This document shows, one piece after another, positions 1 to 13,011 of a stretch of DNA of 64,000 nucleotides. This DNA comes from Chrysomallon squamiferum (taxonomy: Eukaryota; Mollusca; Gastropoda; Neomphalida; Peltospiridae). Position 1 is the first letter of the stretch. Each line of letters starts with the position of its first letter. The position numbers and the translations under genes were made by a program. The notes beneath the pieces were generated by a model. That model was not told the origin of the DNA. It did not search any database and worked only from the letters and a program-made list of their open reading frames with translations. The stretch lies in contig CM022667.1 in NCBI GenBank assembly GCA_012295275.1, forward strand, positions 20,304,410 through 20,368,409. The letters run 5' to 3'.

Positions 1-460
1 TTCTGGTATCGTAAATGTGAATGTGAATAAAAATGTGTGTATGTGTGTCTGTGTGTGTGTTTGTATGTGTCTGAATGTGTATGTATATGTGTGTGTGTTT
101 TGTGTGTGTGTGTATATATATATGTGTGTGTCTAGGTGTGTGTATGTGTATTATGTGTTTGTATATGTGTTTGTATATATGTGCATGTATGTGTTTGTAT
201 ATATGTGTGTACTGTGTCTGTGTGCATCTCTATGTCTATGTGTATCTGCATTTCTATGTATGTATGTGTGTCTGTGTGTGTTTGTATGTGTCTGTGTCTA
301 AATGCATGTGTGTGTGTGTATGTGTTTGTGTGTATATGTGGGTGTGTAGGTGTGGGTGTGTAGGGGTATGTATGTGTGTGTGTATTTGTGTGTATGTGTA
401 TGTGTGTGTATATGTGCCTGTGTGTGTATCTGCATCTGTATGTGTCTGGGTGTGTCTGAA
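1..460. repeat. Degenerate TG/TATG microsatellite
   Basis: Almost 460 bases of interrupted TG, TATG and TGTATG repeats. The long open frames here encode only Cys/Val/Tyr/Met runs, which is what TG repeats translate to, so they are not genes. The tract probably lies in the intron before the zinc-finger exon that starts at 619. Confidence 0.9.
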
Positions 461-618
461 TATAAAAAGGTGTTATTCATTAATTACTGTAGCTGTAATC
501 ACAAAAAGAGAAGCTTTCTAAAAATAATGCATTAAATAAATCACTGCTGTAACAACTGTAAAAAAAGTTTAGTCACTACTATACACAATAAAATAATTCT
601 TGATTTTTTTTTTTCCAG

Positions 619-3301
619 TCACTGGCAAGACTGAAGTAAAACAGGAGAAACAGTCAAATAATGATGGAAACGACAAAGAAGACAAATCTCGACCGGTTAC
701 ACCCAAACGACACCTAGCAGTAGGCAAACATCCAGATTCCCCCCCAGCAAAATGTTTAAAAAGTGAACCTCACTTCCAGTGTGAAAGTTGTTCCTACTCT
801 GCTGACAAAATATCTAGTCTGAACCGCCACAGGCGCATTCACAACAGGACAGGTGACGATGACAGCAACAACAAATCAGACACAGACAGCAGTCCAGACA
901 AATTCTGTTCATACTGTAACATTCAGTTCTCCTCGCTAAGTACATACAACTGTCACAAAGAGTTTTACTGCTCGAAAAATAAACTTTGTGAAAAATCGGA
1001 CAGTGTGTCTGGTTGTGACAGAGTTGAAAATTTGCCTCCAGCCATTTCTCAGCAGCAGTTACTGACCAGGATGATTCTGCCGTCAGAGCAAATAATATCT
1101 CAGCCCACGTCAACAACAGTAATAGGACAAACAACAGTGATTTTTGCAGCACCAATCATGGCACCAAACGGATTAGCTAATCTGGGAATCACCATGCCTA
1201 CTGTCATAGTGCAGCCTATAGTAGCTCCTGCGAGGAACACTCCAGCCACTGAGACAAAACACAGATCAGTGACACCAATGGAAGCACATCAGAAGGAGAC
1301 CACAATGGCAGAAAAATGCTTGGAAAAACCACTGGATCTCAGTCGACGAAAAGATGAAAATGTTTCAAAGAGTGTTCTGTGTTCAGTTTCTGCCAAAACA
1401 CCATCTGGTGAACAGGCTAGCATTTCTTCTCATGAAAACCATCACTTGTTGAAAGAGGAAAAAGCTGAACATCTTCCTCCAAATCCCACGAATGAGTCAC
1501 CAACAAAAGACATGTTCACTGGATCTTCCAGCCCCACTTCTCCTCACAGTGTTGCTATTCCTTCAAAAATAAGCACACCTTTCATGATGTCTCCCTTTGG
1601 ATCCCTCCCTATTTCTGGAACCTCTTGTCAGGCATTAACACCATTGCCAAAAACTGTTAGTAAATGTTTGGATTGTAGCATTGTATTCTACAAGCACGAG
1701 AACTATTTGATTCACAAAGAACATTACTGCTCTGGGAAGAAAAACTGGGCTGCTTCCCTCACAACACAGAAGACAGCAGCAGCAACGACACTTCAGTTCA
1801 TGCATCGCCTGATCAGGATTTCATAAAACAAGATCCCGATTCACTGACCAGTACTAGTTCCAAAGTAAACAAAGAACTTGGTCACTCATTCTCGGATGAT
1901 GAAGTCACATATAAGTTTTTTTGTATTCCCTGTAAGATCAAGTTTAGCTCTGCGAGTACTTTAAAAGCCCACAAAGAATTTTACTGCCCTCATGGCAAGG
2001 ACAGTGGACACACAGTAATCGCTCTAGCCTCGTCAGTGGAGGAAGGCAGTGACAAGAAAGAAAATGAAACAAATGAATTTCAGTGTAATCAGTGTGACAG
2101 TGTTTTCAGCACTGCCAGATTGCTGAAACTTCACATATGTTCAGGAAAATCATCTCAGATGCCTCTGTTAAAGTGTCCATACTGTGATTACATTACACAA
2201 ACTGACACTAGGCTATCAGATCATCTCAAAGTGCATGCACCAACCCGAACATTCAGATGTACGCTCTGTGGCTATCGAGGTAACACTGTTAGGGGTATGC
2301 GTATGCATGGAAAAATACACATAGATGCTGGTGAGGAATTCACAGATGACAATATGGTTGTTTTTGAGGAACCACCATTAATTCCAGTTACAACAAATGA
2401 ACAGTTATCTAAAGGACCTATAAATATGGAAGCTGAATTAATACGTTTAAAAAATGAACCTTACAAAAGACGAAGGTCTAAAAAATCGTATGAAAAATCT
2501 GAAAACATCATTTCCCCTGGCCTGTCACAACACTGTCATGTTTGTGGGGATATGTTTGACAATGTAAAGTTTCTAAATATGCATATGAAAATACACGAAA
2601 TAGCTTCGAGATATCAGCATGAACTGATGAACTGTAATCAGTGTGAGTATTCAGCAACATCAGATGATGATTTGGTCAGTCACAAGAAACACATGCATAC
2701 TAAAACCACAGTGGAAACCAATGAAAGAAAATTACCAGCTCCTCTAGAATTAGTTAAAAAGCCCATTTCAACCAGTGAAAGTCCCGTTGAAAAGAACAGT
2801 ACCAGTGATCTACCTGTGATAGTCAAGGATGAACCTAACGATGCTGAGTTTGACAAAATTGATCAAACCTCTAAAAATGAAATAATTCAGGATAGCAAAG
2901 AGAACATTGTGAAAATAGAACCATTTACAAATGGCATGCCATCAAGCATTTCACCAAAGAATGACAGTTCCTCTAGCAGACAAAATGGAAGTAATCCTTC
3001 ACCTGCAAATGGAATCGGTTCGGGTTTAGATGATGATGGGAGTAACAAACATTGTTCTTCACATTCCAGGTTACTCCAGCCAGGGGCTGTTTTCCCATAC
3101 TTAATTATTCCTTCATCCTCAGTCTCATCACTTCATGAAAATGCATCAAAAACAGCTTCTAGTAATGACAGACATGGTCAAAAATACTGTAAAAACTGTG
3201 ATATAAGCTTTACATATTTATCTACTTTCATTGCACATAAGAAATATTACTGCACCTCAAAAGCAAGTGAGACTGAGGCATCATCAACAACAGTTTCCTG
3301 A
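619..3301 (+). CDS. ZFPM: Friend-of-GATA (FOG/ZFPM, u-shaped) zinc-finger cofactor, terminal exon, frameshifted
   Basis: FOG proteins bind GATA factors through CCHC zinc fingers and recruit CtBP and other corepressors in the nucleus. This is a large last exon: a pyrimidine-rich acceptor ends at 618, the first full codon is at 621, and a stop is at 3299-3301. Ten fingers are visible. CCHC type, the FOG hallmark: about 900-972, 1665-1730, 1919-1986, 2078-2140 and 3182-3252. C2H2 type: about 774-842, 2170-2234, 2255-2320, 2531-2596 and 2632-2697. A CtBP-binding PLDLS motif lies at 1329-1343. The frame changes from codons starting at 1731 to codons starting at 1745 near a run of five A (1740-1744). 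Both sides are clearly coding and the CCHC finger at 1919-1986 lies only in the second frame, so one base appears to be missing. Upstream exons lie outside the window. The family call is firm; the exact paralogue is not determined. Confidence 0.85.
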
Positions 3302-5404
3302 AAATCTCCATATTATGTAAAACAAAACAGTGGCAAGTAAAATAGATAACATACCTATAGCAATACAATAGTATTATAGTATTAGTAAAGTAAATTCATT
3401 GCAGTTATTTTAGTTACATATTTCTCGTGTAATCTTAACAGAAAATCTTTACTATATGTATCCTATATGTATCATTATCTGCTCTACTATTTACAGTTTC
3501 AATAAATTTGAAAATTCATGCAACTTGCCTTATAACCGATCATAACAAATAATCAACGTAACTAGCAAGAACAACAATAAACATCCTGAAATGGGATGTG
3601 AAATCTTTTTTAGACAAGTAAAATAGTTGTTAGTAATTTTGATTACTGTATATCTGGACAGATCAACAAAGTCAACATAATTTTTATGTAAAAAAACAGA
3701 GAGAAGGCTTGAAACAAGTTCAACTATCATTAATCTAACAGCATTAGTGGTTTTTTGCCATGAGCAAACATTATTTTTTTCTCTCAGTTAGCTAGTATTT
3801 GAATCTGTTTACATAAGGTAAATGGTAAAGTGGTTTTTACTTCAGTCATTATCTGGCAGTCTTTTTTAAAATTTCACTATTAGTGACTAGTTTTTAAATC
3901 AGTATCAACAATATGCAGTTGTGTACCTTTTATGAACTGATCTAATGACCTAAATATATTTTGTAATATTTAGTAGTTACGAAGGATGATCATTGCCAAT
4001 AATTAATTATAATAATATATTTGATAATAAACTCATGAGTACAAACTCTATTCAAATCCTCAGAAAGAAAGTTTAGTAAAGATCTGTATTTGGAGGCAAT
4101 AGGAGAAAAGTTAGTGGAATACAGTTATTGTCTGTTGCAACAATAATTTAACAACAGCTGTAGATGAATTCATGTAACTGGGAACCATCAAATGCCATTT
4201 AAAAATAATAATAATAATAAATAAAAATAAATATATAAAAAAGTTAAAAATTAAAATTAAGATAATGAAAAAAAAAAAAGTTATTGGAGGGAGACAAAAT
4301 TATATATTATAACTGCATATTTCATTCAGTTTGACAAAAGCAACAACAACAGAAATAATTCAAGATAATCCCTCAGTATTCAGTCAAATAAAAATTAAAA
4401 CTAATTTTGTATTAATAATATATTTATTTATATATTCTGTAATATAATATGTATACATTGCTAATATAAAACTTAAGTCAAAACCAACCAGACTGTTTCT
4501 TTTGACATCTAAGAAAAGGAAACATCTATATAAAATCTTATTTCACAGAAAAACATAATAAATATGATTGTAACAACCCGTTCATCATCAATTAACATTA
4601 ATGATTATCTCATTTAAAAAAAGAAAATATGACTTTGTAAGTTATAACATATCTAAAATATAAACAATTCTGCTGCCTTATAAAGACTTATCATAAATAA
4701 AATGATCCTCAATATTTCATAGCAAATCAAAATACTTTAAAAACAATCAAAGAATATTCTTTACCCTGAAAAATATATGGATATGATAAACATAAAAACA
4801 AGATTCCTGACAAAATATGGCTCTAAACTTAAAGCTGATGGACAAGAGCTCTAGGACAAAACTAATTAATACAGTCACTTAATAAAAAATTATTATTATT
4901 AATGTAAAATGTAGTGACAACCACTGTGTGAATTTGTATAACAATGCATTTGGCAACTTAGTAAACTGAATTTCTTTATAAACCAGCTTGATAAAGGTAA
5001 TTGATGAATAAAAGAACAGATAATAATCAAATTTATACATCCCATGCAAAAAAAAGAGAAAAATTAATTGCCTCTAAAACTCCAAACAAACCAAGAAATA
5101 AAAACTAAGCAAAACAAATAGAAATAATTCCAGCAATGCATCAAGCAGTTACAAAATAATTGTGATTCATTAACTGATGTTTTTCACAAGATGAACTTTG
5201 TGAAGACTGACATTAATGATACATTTTCATGTTTAAAACAGTTTATTTATGTTGGTATTTATTAGACAGGAACAGCATTAAGTATAAAAATTGGGTAAAC
5301 CAGAATGCTTTGTCGGCCCAAATAAATTTAGCCAAAATTGCTGAAAATATGATTACTGTCAATATAAGAGAACCACCACCCCAACATCAACAACAGCAAC
5401 AACA

Positions 5405-5446
<42 letters not shown>

Positions 5447-5826
5447 TCATTACAACAACAACCACAACAAAACAACTATAACAAAAATTCTTATGGTTTA
5501 AAAGTTTAAACTCTGGTTAGTTATTTTTGGTAAGATAAATTTCTCCTAGGATAATATTCAATGAACAAAGAAAATAAGATTGACACATAAATTTACTGAT
5601 ATCTATATTAAATTCCAGATATAAATGTCTTTAAAAAAAATTGTTCAATTTGAGTAAAATAATTATCCATTAACAGATCTATAAATATAAATTTCTGAAC
5701 AAAAATATATAAATTTCATAAAACAATTATCTAAATTATTTGGAAAATTTTATAAGTAATAAAAATATTCTGATGGTTAGTTTCTTAAAAATGTTATTAT
5801 ATTCCAGTTGTTTCCAAGGGAGATAA
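3302..5826. other. 3' flank and convergent intergenic region
   Basis: A+T-rich DNA between the stop of the FOG gene and the stop of the NIPSNAP gene, which converge here. A possible polyadenylation hexamer AATAAA lies at 3501-3506 for the FOG transcript. An AAT run lies at 5408-5443 and produces a poly-Asn open frame that is not a gene. No conserved coding sequence was recognised. Confidence 0.6.
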
Positions 5827-8550
5827 TTATTTCCAAGGAGACCATGGTGCTGGAAGCAACAGTCGAGAATGTCCGGTAGGTTTATTATCTGCAAGAAATA
5901 TGTTACCATTAATATTATATTTAACAACAAGAATATATCTATATCATTATCTTAAACTTTGAGTTTTAGGTTGTTGTTTTAAAAGGAAATATTAAAACAT
6001 ATACACACATTAAAAACAAATTTAAACTGTTAAATGAAACCTAAAATATTTTTCTTTAAATGTAGAAGTTTAAATGAATAAATTAATACAATATAAGAAA
6101 AAAAAAAAAAAACTCACTGCTAAAATTTCTTTTTGTGAAGTCTGTGGCAACCTCCATACTTTCGTGATGCCAAAGTCGGACTTCTGTTAAAAAAGATTCT
6201 TGGTTGATTTTTTTCTTTTTATAAAAAAAAATCTACAAAAATTAAGATATAAGCACAAATGGATACTATTCAATTTCTTTGGAATAAAAAATACTTTTGT
6301 TTTTCAAAAACTTTAAACTGAAGGCTTCAAAAATAAATACCAGATATTAAATTATAATATTTACATAGTTAAATATAATGTATGATGATCCAAAGGACAG
6401 GTTCTAGTATCTGTCACCTACAAAATCTAATAATACTGACAAGTTGTGGAATATTCAAAATTTAACAGATGAATCAATACTGAGATGTATACACTTACCA
6501 GTATTTGTAGGTCCAATGATTGTATTAAATCTTGCTAGGAGAGTAGATTTGTCTTCTCCTGAATTTCCTGATTTTGCATCCATTGCTTTAGCAAGAATTT
6601 GTAATTCATAAACACCTAAATCAAGAATAATACTGTGAATACTACTGACAAAATAAAGTGTCATCTTTAACCTTGCACACTGCTTTGTGATGGAAGGTAC
6701 TACATTAGAATAACTTTTATACAAATCACTTATTTTATTTATTTTTGAAATTAACTAGTCATTGTATGAGATCAAAATATTTTGAAAAAAATGAAGATTG
6801 TTTTTGTTCTGCAATAATAATATTTTTATAACAGTATGCATAAGTGTGTGTACATAACCCTGGAATTATCAGTATTTGTAGATACTTATTACAGGATTAA
6901 CAATAATATTACATACTTACCTCCTGGTTTTACATCTGTAACCAATTTACAATCTTCAGTGAGTGCAAGAAGCAAGTTGTCTTGATATCTTAACATTGGC
7001 ATAGCTTTACCAATATATTCTGTCATCCAGTCAGAATCTTTGGAGAGGGCAAGTCTTACATTTGCTCTGTGCTTTAAATCATCTAGTTAAATAAATTAAA
7101 TTTCAAATTAAAAAGGTAAAAAAAAAAAAAATTGTTATCTAAATAAACTAGATTTACAAAAAATAAACTTTGAAGAAATGTTTACATATGAACCTTTAGA
7201 GACTACACACATGTAAGAAGAAAACAAACACCCTGAATTTTTTTATTTAAAAAAAAAAGAATGAAGAATTAGATTGTCAAGTTTGATAATATAACTTTAG
7301 AAATAAACTTTTGAGACAATATTACTTTGTCATTTACACTGGTTGAAATAAAATAAGGTTTGCTGTATTGTTACTACATAAATTATTATTTCATTTTCTA
7401 AAATGGAAAATAATATATGAAGAACTGTATATATCTCCAAAATTAAACAATGAAATGTTTTAACTTTTAACGAAAAGACATTTAATTAGATTTTTTTTTT
7501 AAAATACATTATATACAAACAGAAATTCTGTGAAAGACAATGCAGTAGCTTAAAGTAAACTAACAGCAACTTCGAACTACAGATAAATGGAGCAGTAACA
7601 GAACCACTACCCAAAAATTAAGTAAACCATAAACCTTGAAAATGTAATTCCTTAAATTGTTATTTCTGCTTTTATTATTATTATTATTATTATTATAAAT
7701 AAATAAATAAATTTGTTGTCGACAGTTCATTCTGAGTTTGTTGTACTGATTTTTAGTTTGTTTTTACTAATTGAAATTGATATTTCAACTCCATGTTTAA
7801 TTAAAATATTATCAATTCAAACAAACATAACAAGAATAGTAATAGTCAATATTACTGTGTAATTAATAATAAAGTGTGAGAACAAAACAGGAGATATTAA
7901 AAATATATGTGTGCCACCATTTTTGTGTAGTCATGACATCATTACTTACTTAGAGGGTGGAATACATTGCTTTAGACTTTCCTCTATAATAACAATATTG
8001 ATTAAAAAATAATCTTCTGTCAAAAATCTCTGTCAACAGAACAAGTACCTCCACCATAAACATCAGTATTAAGAAAACTTCCCACACCCACATCAATGAT
8101 CAGGATTGTTCAGATGGTTTGGGTGCAAAACTTGAAATTTAGCTTTAATTAGCTTTCAGTGTAATAAAATAAATCAGGTTTATTACTGGAAAGACAAACA
8201 CCTCACTAAGTATATACATGTACTGAATAAATATTAAAAATATTACCATATTCCCAAATGTGACACACATCACTGATTCCTCCTATTTCACTTATCCAGT
8301 AGCCAAGCAGCTTTGAGTGAGAACACCTCACGTCCATCCATTCTGTACTTAGCTCTAGAAATGGTTTCAAATCTTTTGGATGAATCCCGTATGTACGCAA
8401 TTCATACACAGGTGATTTCTTTTCTGTACTGAACAGTGCAGCCTAAAACAAATAATGCATGTAAGTACAAAGCAAAAAATGTGCATATTTAAATCTATGA
8501 AATACCAGATGAAAAGATAAAGTTATTTACAATTGTCTTGTTGTTGTTAA

Positions 8551-8610
<60 letters not shown>

Positions 8611-8817
8611 TAATAAAGAAAGAAAGAAAGAATGCAAAAGTTGTGAAAGTATATTTCTGTTTTAAAACCTTTCACTGAAATATGTTTTGAAATTTAATCA
8701 CACTTTCATTAAGTATTACCAATTTTAATTTTACAGAAATCATTTATATTGGCCTATATAAATAATAAATATATAGATAAATAAGATTCAAAAAAGCAAA
8801 AATAAAAATAAAAAATA

Positions 8818-8866
<49 letters not shown>

Positions 8867-9033
8867 GAAAAAATAATTTGAAAAAAACAAACAAAAAACA
8901 AGAGAAAATAATATAATTATATATTATATAGCAGTAATTTGATAAATTCCGTTCGTATTTATATTCTTGCCTTTTTGTCTTAAAATGTCATTCAAAGGAA
9001 TTAATAAAATCATGCTAAACCATTGGACGGACT

Positions 9034-9086
<53 letters not shown>

Positions 9087-9158
9087 CATTAGCACCTGTG
9101 TCGACCTAAATATAAACGTAGCATTTTTGAGATTTCTAAGTTTTAGAATTCCAGCCAT
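5827..9158 (-). CDS. NIPSNAP3-like mitochondrial protein
   Basis: NIPSNAP proteins are mitochondrial; family members have been linked to mitophagy signalling, but the biochemical role of NIPSNAP3 is poorly defined. Six exons join in phase: 9158-9096, 8442-8247, 7082-6921, 6615-6499, 6183-6118 and 5888-5827, giving 221 residues. Exon 1 starts at the ATG at 9158-9156 and encodes a short basic, acid-free leader that fits a mitochondrial presequence. Residues 33-86 hold the NIPSNAP signature: YELRTY, then a GYW motif, ending in CHIWEY. A second NIPSNAP repeat begins with GVYEL at residue 141, contains a LWHHES segment, and ends LLLPAPWSPWK, matching the family C-terminus. The second repeat is about 20 residues shorter than in vertebrate NIPSNAP3, so it is divergent or an exon was missed. 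The gene is divergent from ATP6V0D. Confidence 0.85.
7555..7770. repeat. Dispersed repeat A, copy 1 (in NIPSNAP intron)
   Basis: This segment and 9335-9600 share two flanking blocks: one around ACTACAGATAAAT...AACCATAAACCTT and one around TTTGTTGTCG(A/G)CAGTTCATTC. A TTA-type microsatellite separates the blocks in both copies. That order makes it a dispersed element with an internal triplet tract, possibly SINE-like; ends and target-site duplications were not established. Confidence 0.7.
7853..7990. repeat. Dispersed repeat B, copy 1
   Basis: This segment matches 11044-11165 in the same orientation, with blocks GGAGATATTAAAAATATATG, CCACCATTTTT and GTTTTAGACTTTCC-like ends. It lies in the NIPSNAP intron, while its partner lies in an ATP6V0D intron. 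It is probably an old mobile-element fragment of unknown family. Confidence 0.65.
8546..8611. repeat. AAT microsatellite
   Basis: A near-perfect AAT run in the first NIPSNAP intron. Similar AAT/TTA runs lie at 8818-8865 and 9037-9085 in the same intron. Confidence 0.95.
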
Positions 9159-9975
9159 CGCTATTTTACGCTGAAGTGTCCAAATCTGACAACGATATCT
9201 TATTTACGTTTGTAATGTGTTTATTTATGCTCGACAGTAATTATTTTACTAATGTTTAATCTAATAAAAATCGGAACTTTGATGATTTGTACGTATTCTA
9301 TTTACCGAGAAATACCGAAAACAACCGTTGAATACCGACTAACGGCAACTTCAAACTACAGATAAATGTAGCAGTAACAGAACCAATGAATATAAAAAAT
9401 TCAGTAAACCATAAACCTTAATAATAATAATATTATTAGCTTTGTTATTGTTGATATTATTATTATTGTTGTTGTTGTTGTTGTTGTTGTTGTTATTATT
9501 ATTATTATTAAATAAATAAATAAATAAAAAAATTTGTTGTCGGCAGTTCATTCTGAGTTTGTTGAACTAATTTTTGTTTATTTTTACTAATTCTGTGTTT
9601 TGGTTTTTTTTTTTTTTTTTTTTGGTTGTCAGTAATTTTGTATATTTATAATAAGTAGATCGATTATAAGCATGTAATCAGTAATTATGCTTTTATTGTC
9701 TAAACTCCTGGATTTGTTGCCATTAATTAATAAACATAGCTTGGATATTGTCATCTATATATTTACGCGTAATGACAATATATACAGAATTCCAAATCAA
9801 CCAAAAGTGAGCATATTCAGCAATTCTGGGTATACTAAAAAATACGCCATTGTTGCATGGGCAAGATATTGGCTATTTTCAGATTGTTGACAGTGCACCT
9901 AAGTTGTGGAAAACTTTATAAGCAGTAGTTTATTTATTTATTTATTTATTTATTTATTCATTTATTATTATTTCT

Positions 9976-10014
<39 letters not shown>

Positions 10015-10205
10015 GCTTAAAGTTAAATTAGAAATGTTATATTAACATCAGTTGCCTCTAAAAACCCTGTTCGTTTATTCTGAAATTTGGACATATAGTC
10101 ACTTTGGAGTTATCGCCCCAGATGGCACTGTTAAGTGACATGTGATTAGTATATATTTTAATGTGATCCTGATTGTGACGCCAGCCTGCAAGATAAATTG
10201 TCAAA
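9159..10205. promoter_or_regulatory. Divergent intergenic region, NIPSNAP / ATP6V0D
   Basis: About 1.05 kb separates the two start codons, which point away from each other, so this interval must hold both 5' ends. It also contains dispersed repeat A copy 2 (9335-9600), a poly-T run near 9606-9623, and TTTA/TTA runs at 9931-10014. A short upstream ORF (ATG near 10122, seven codons) precedes the ATP6V0D start. No TATA box could be assigned. Promoter function is inferred from gene orientation only. Confidence 0.5.
9335..9600. repeat. Dispersed repeat A, copy 2
   Basis: Second copy of the element at 7555-7770, same orientation, with a longer internal run of TTA/TTG triplets (about 9450-9510). 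It sits upstream of the NIPSNAP start codon. Confidence 0.7.
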
Positions 10206-12778
10206 ATGATGCCCGAATTAACCTTCAATATTGATCATGGATATTTAGAAGGAATTGTCCGAGGATTTAAAGCAGGAATATTAAAACAGACTGATTATTT
10301 AAATTTGGTACAGTGTGAAACGTTGGAAGGTGTGTTCATCAGATATTGACGTATTTTTGACATGAGTGTAGAAACCAGGAAATAAGCATAGGCAATAGCG
10401 TTTCATTCATTAAAATAATATTTTATATATTTCTTAAAATTCGAAGTGAAATAATATTCTATGTCTGAATGTTAAAATGCATATTTTCATATTAATTTTT
10501 GTGTTAACTGAAATTTATCACCATGATCTTACGTTTCATTAGCTTGCGTTTATTATTTAATGGCCACTTGTTCTTGTTGCATTTACGAAAAAATATTTGA
10601 CAGTGGTTTGACAAACCACAGCAGTTATCTTAGACATTTTATATGACCTTTTTATATTTGCTGTAGCATCACAACAACAGATTTTAGTCAGTCATAATTA
10701 TTAATGCAACAAGTACTCTATCTTAATTGTGATTATACAATGAAAACTATAGATGTATTTTTCAGCTTTTATTTATTTATTTATTCATTTTTATATCATA
10801 GATTTGAAACTCCACCTGCAGAGCACAGATTATGGTAACTTTCTTGCAAATGAACCGAGTCCACTAACTGTATCAGTCATAGATGACCGACTGCGAGAAA
10901 AACTTGTAATTGAATTTCAGCATCTGAGAAATCATTGTATTGAACCACTGGCCACATTCCTTGATTACATCACGTTAGTATGTCAGTTAAAGGTATCTTT
11001 GTGATACACGTTAGTATGTTATTCAAAGAATCTTTCTAAATATATTGTGTAATTAATAATATAGTTTAAAAACAAAAGAGGAGATATTAAAAATATATGT
11101 GTACCACCATTTTTCTGTAGTTATTTACTTAGAGTGTGGACTACTTTGTTTTAGACTTTCCATCAGTGTTTGTGGAGGGGGAGATATCCTCAACCATGTT
11201 GATGATGATATAAAATATATGGATGGGTAAAATGCCTATTATTTTACTTTGTTATGATAATAGATTGCCCAATAAAATTATAACCTGGAAGTATAAATAG
11301 TTTTACTGGACTATGTATTGAATAGTATTACAGATATATGTATTTTAAGTAACAATTATACTAACATGGTGTCTCTCTAATTTCAGTTACAGCTACATGA
11401 TTGACAACATCATTCTGCTTATCACAGGCACTCTTCACCAACGACCAATTAATGAGCTTATTCCAAAGTGTCATCCTCTGGGAAGTTTTGAACAAATGGA
11501 GGCAATACACATTGCATCAACACCTGCTGAACTGTACAATGCTGTACTAGTTGATACACCCCTGGGTAAGACACACTAATGTAAAAAAAAATCGACAATT
11601 CCATTCAGTTTCCATTCCATTTAAAAAATCTATTTAATTTTTTTGGGGTATATTACTATATGTTTTTTTTTTTTAAAGAATAAATAATAGATTTCAGTAC
11701 ATCTATTCTCAAGATAGTATTATTTTAACATATTTGCATTTTTTAGAGATATAACCATGTAAATGAAAATAATCAGTTTTTAAAGACAGAATCATCTGAT
11801 AGTATATGCAGTAACTGGTTTTGAAAATACTTAAATTTACCTTCATTATACTAAAATTAATTCACTCTTAAAATAATTTCAACTTCTGTTTTTGTTTTGT
11901 TTATAAATTTAAATTTTATGCTTTATTTTTTATTGTTTATAGCACCATACTTCATTGACTGTATCTCAGAACAGGATCTGGATGAAATGAATATTGAAAT
12001 TATTCGGAACACTTTATACAAGGTAAATTCAGCATTTTAATTCCTTCTACCATTTAGTCAGTGTAATAAAGTAATTTTACTAGAAAGGGAATTACAACAT
12101 TAAACAAGTTTGAACATCTCTTATCTACATTTTATATGTGTGTGTATATATATATATATATATATAGAGCTATATGGGGAAATATTTTATGCTGGGCCAG
12201 TATCAAATGTTAAACTTTGGAAACAAGTTAATTTGAAAAAGATACTGAGTGTATTACTGGTCACAGTTATTGAGGGTTTGAACGTTGATAATAATAATAA
12301 TAATAAAATAACTAAATTATACTGGCTAACTAGCATTATGGTATATAGATGACTACACATTATATCCTCATCTGTGTAGTGAAGATGGAAAATAAAATAA
12401 TCCATACAATTGTAACTAATTTTCCCCAGCCATGCCTTCTAAAGCCAAAAATTGATGTTGGTGCAGTATGAACGTGGAAGTATTATGTTTTGTGCTTCAT
12501 GCATGACAGAGGAAGAACTGGTTTGTTACTGCTCGATCAAAGAATTACAAAATGTCAGCTTGAATGAAATGAAATTAAAACAGGCAGTGTTGTTAAGTCA
12601 ACTGGAACTGCAGTGGTTGTGTTCACCATGTTAATAAGAAACAAACCACTTGTTTGCATTTAGTAAAATGTCACGAGTTAAATAAAACATCTTGGCTGAC
12701 AGCAATATTACAACATCAAAGATCATTTAACAGCATCTGAATTAGTTCCATATAAAATAGCATGTCAGCCAATCAGTG

Positions 12779-12817
<39 letters not shown>

Positions 12818-12976
12818 TGTGCATACACAAACATATACACACACGTGTGTATTTATGTGAATGTGTATGTAGGCATATGTGCATAATTTTATATTCATCT
12901 GTACATATATATATATACACATATACATAAATTTATGTATATGTATATGAGAATGTGTGTTGGTATGTATATGTGG

Positions 12977-13011
<35 letters not shown>

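Noticed and set aside
17-535. Overlapping Cys/Val/Tyr-rich open frames
   Set aside because: They are TG/TATG repeat translation in several frames at once.
5229-5501. 90-codon plus-strand ORF
   Set aside because: The second half is a poly-Asn run from an AAT microsatellite; no domain or splice context.
5736-5930. Minus-strand ORF with DILDCCFQHHGLL
   Set aside because: It is the wrong frame of the last NIPSNAP exon, which ends at a stop at 5827-5829 in the correct frame.
12452-12634. 60-codon ORF in ATP6V0D intron 4
   Set aside because: No recognised domain, not needed for the complete V-ATPase protein; perhaps a repeat fragment.
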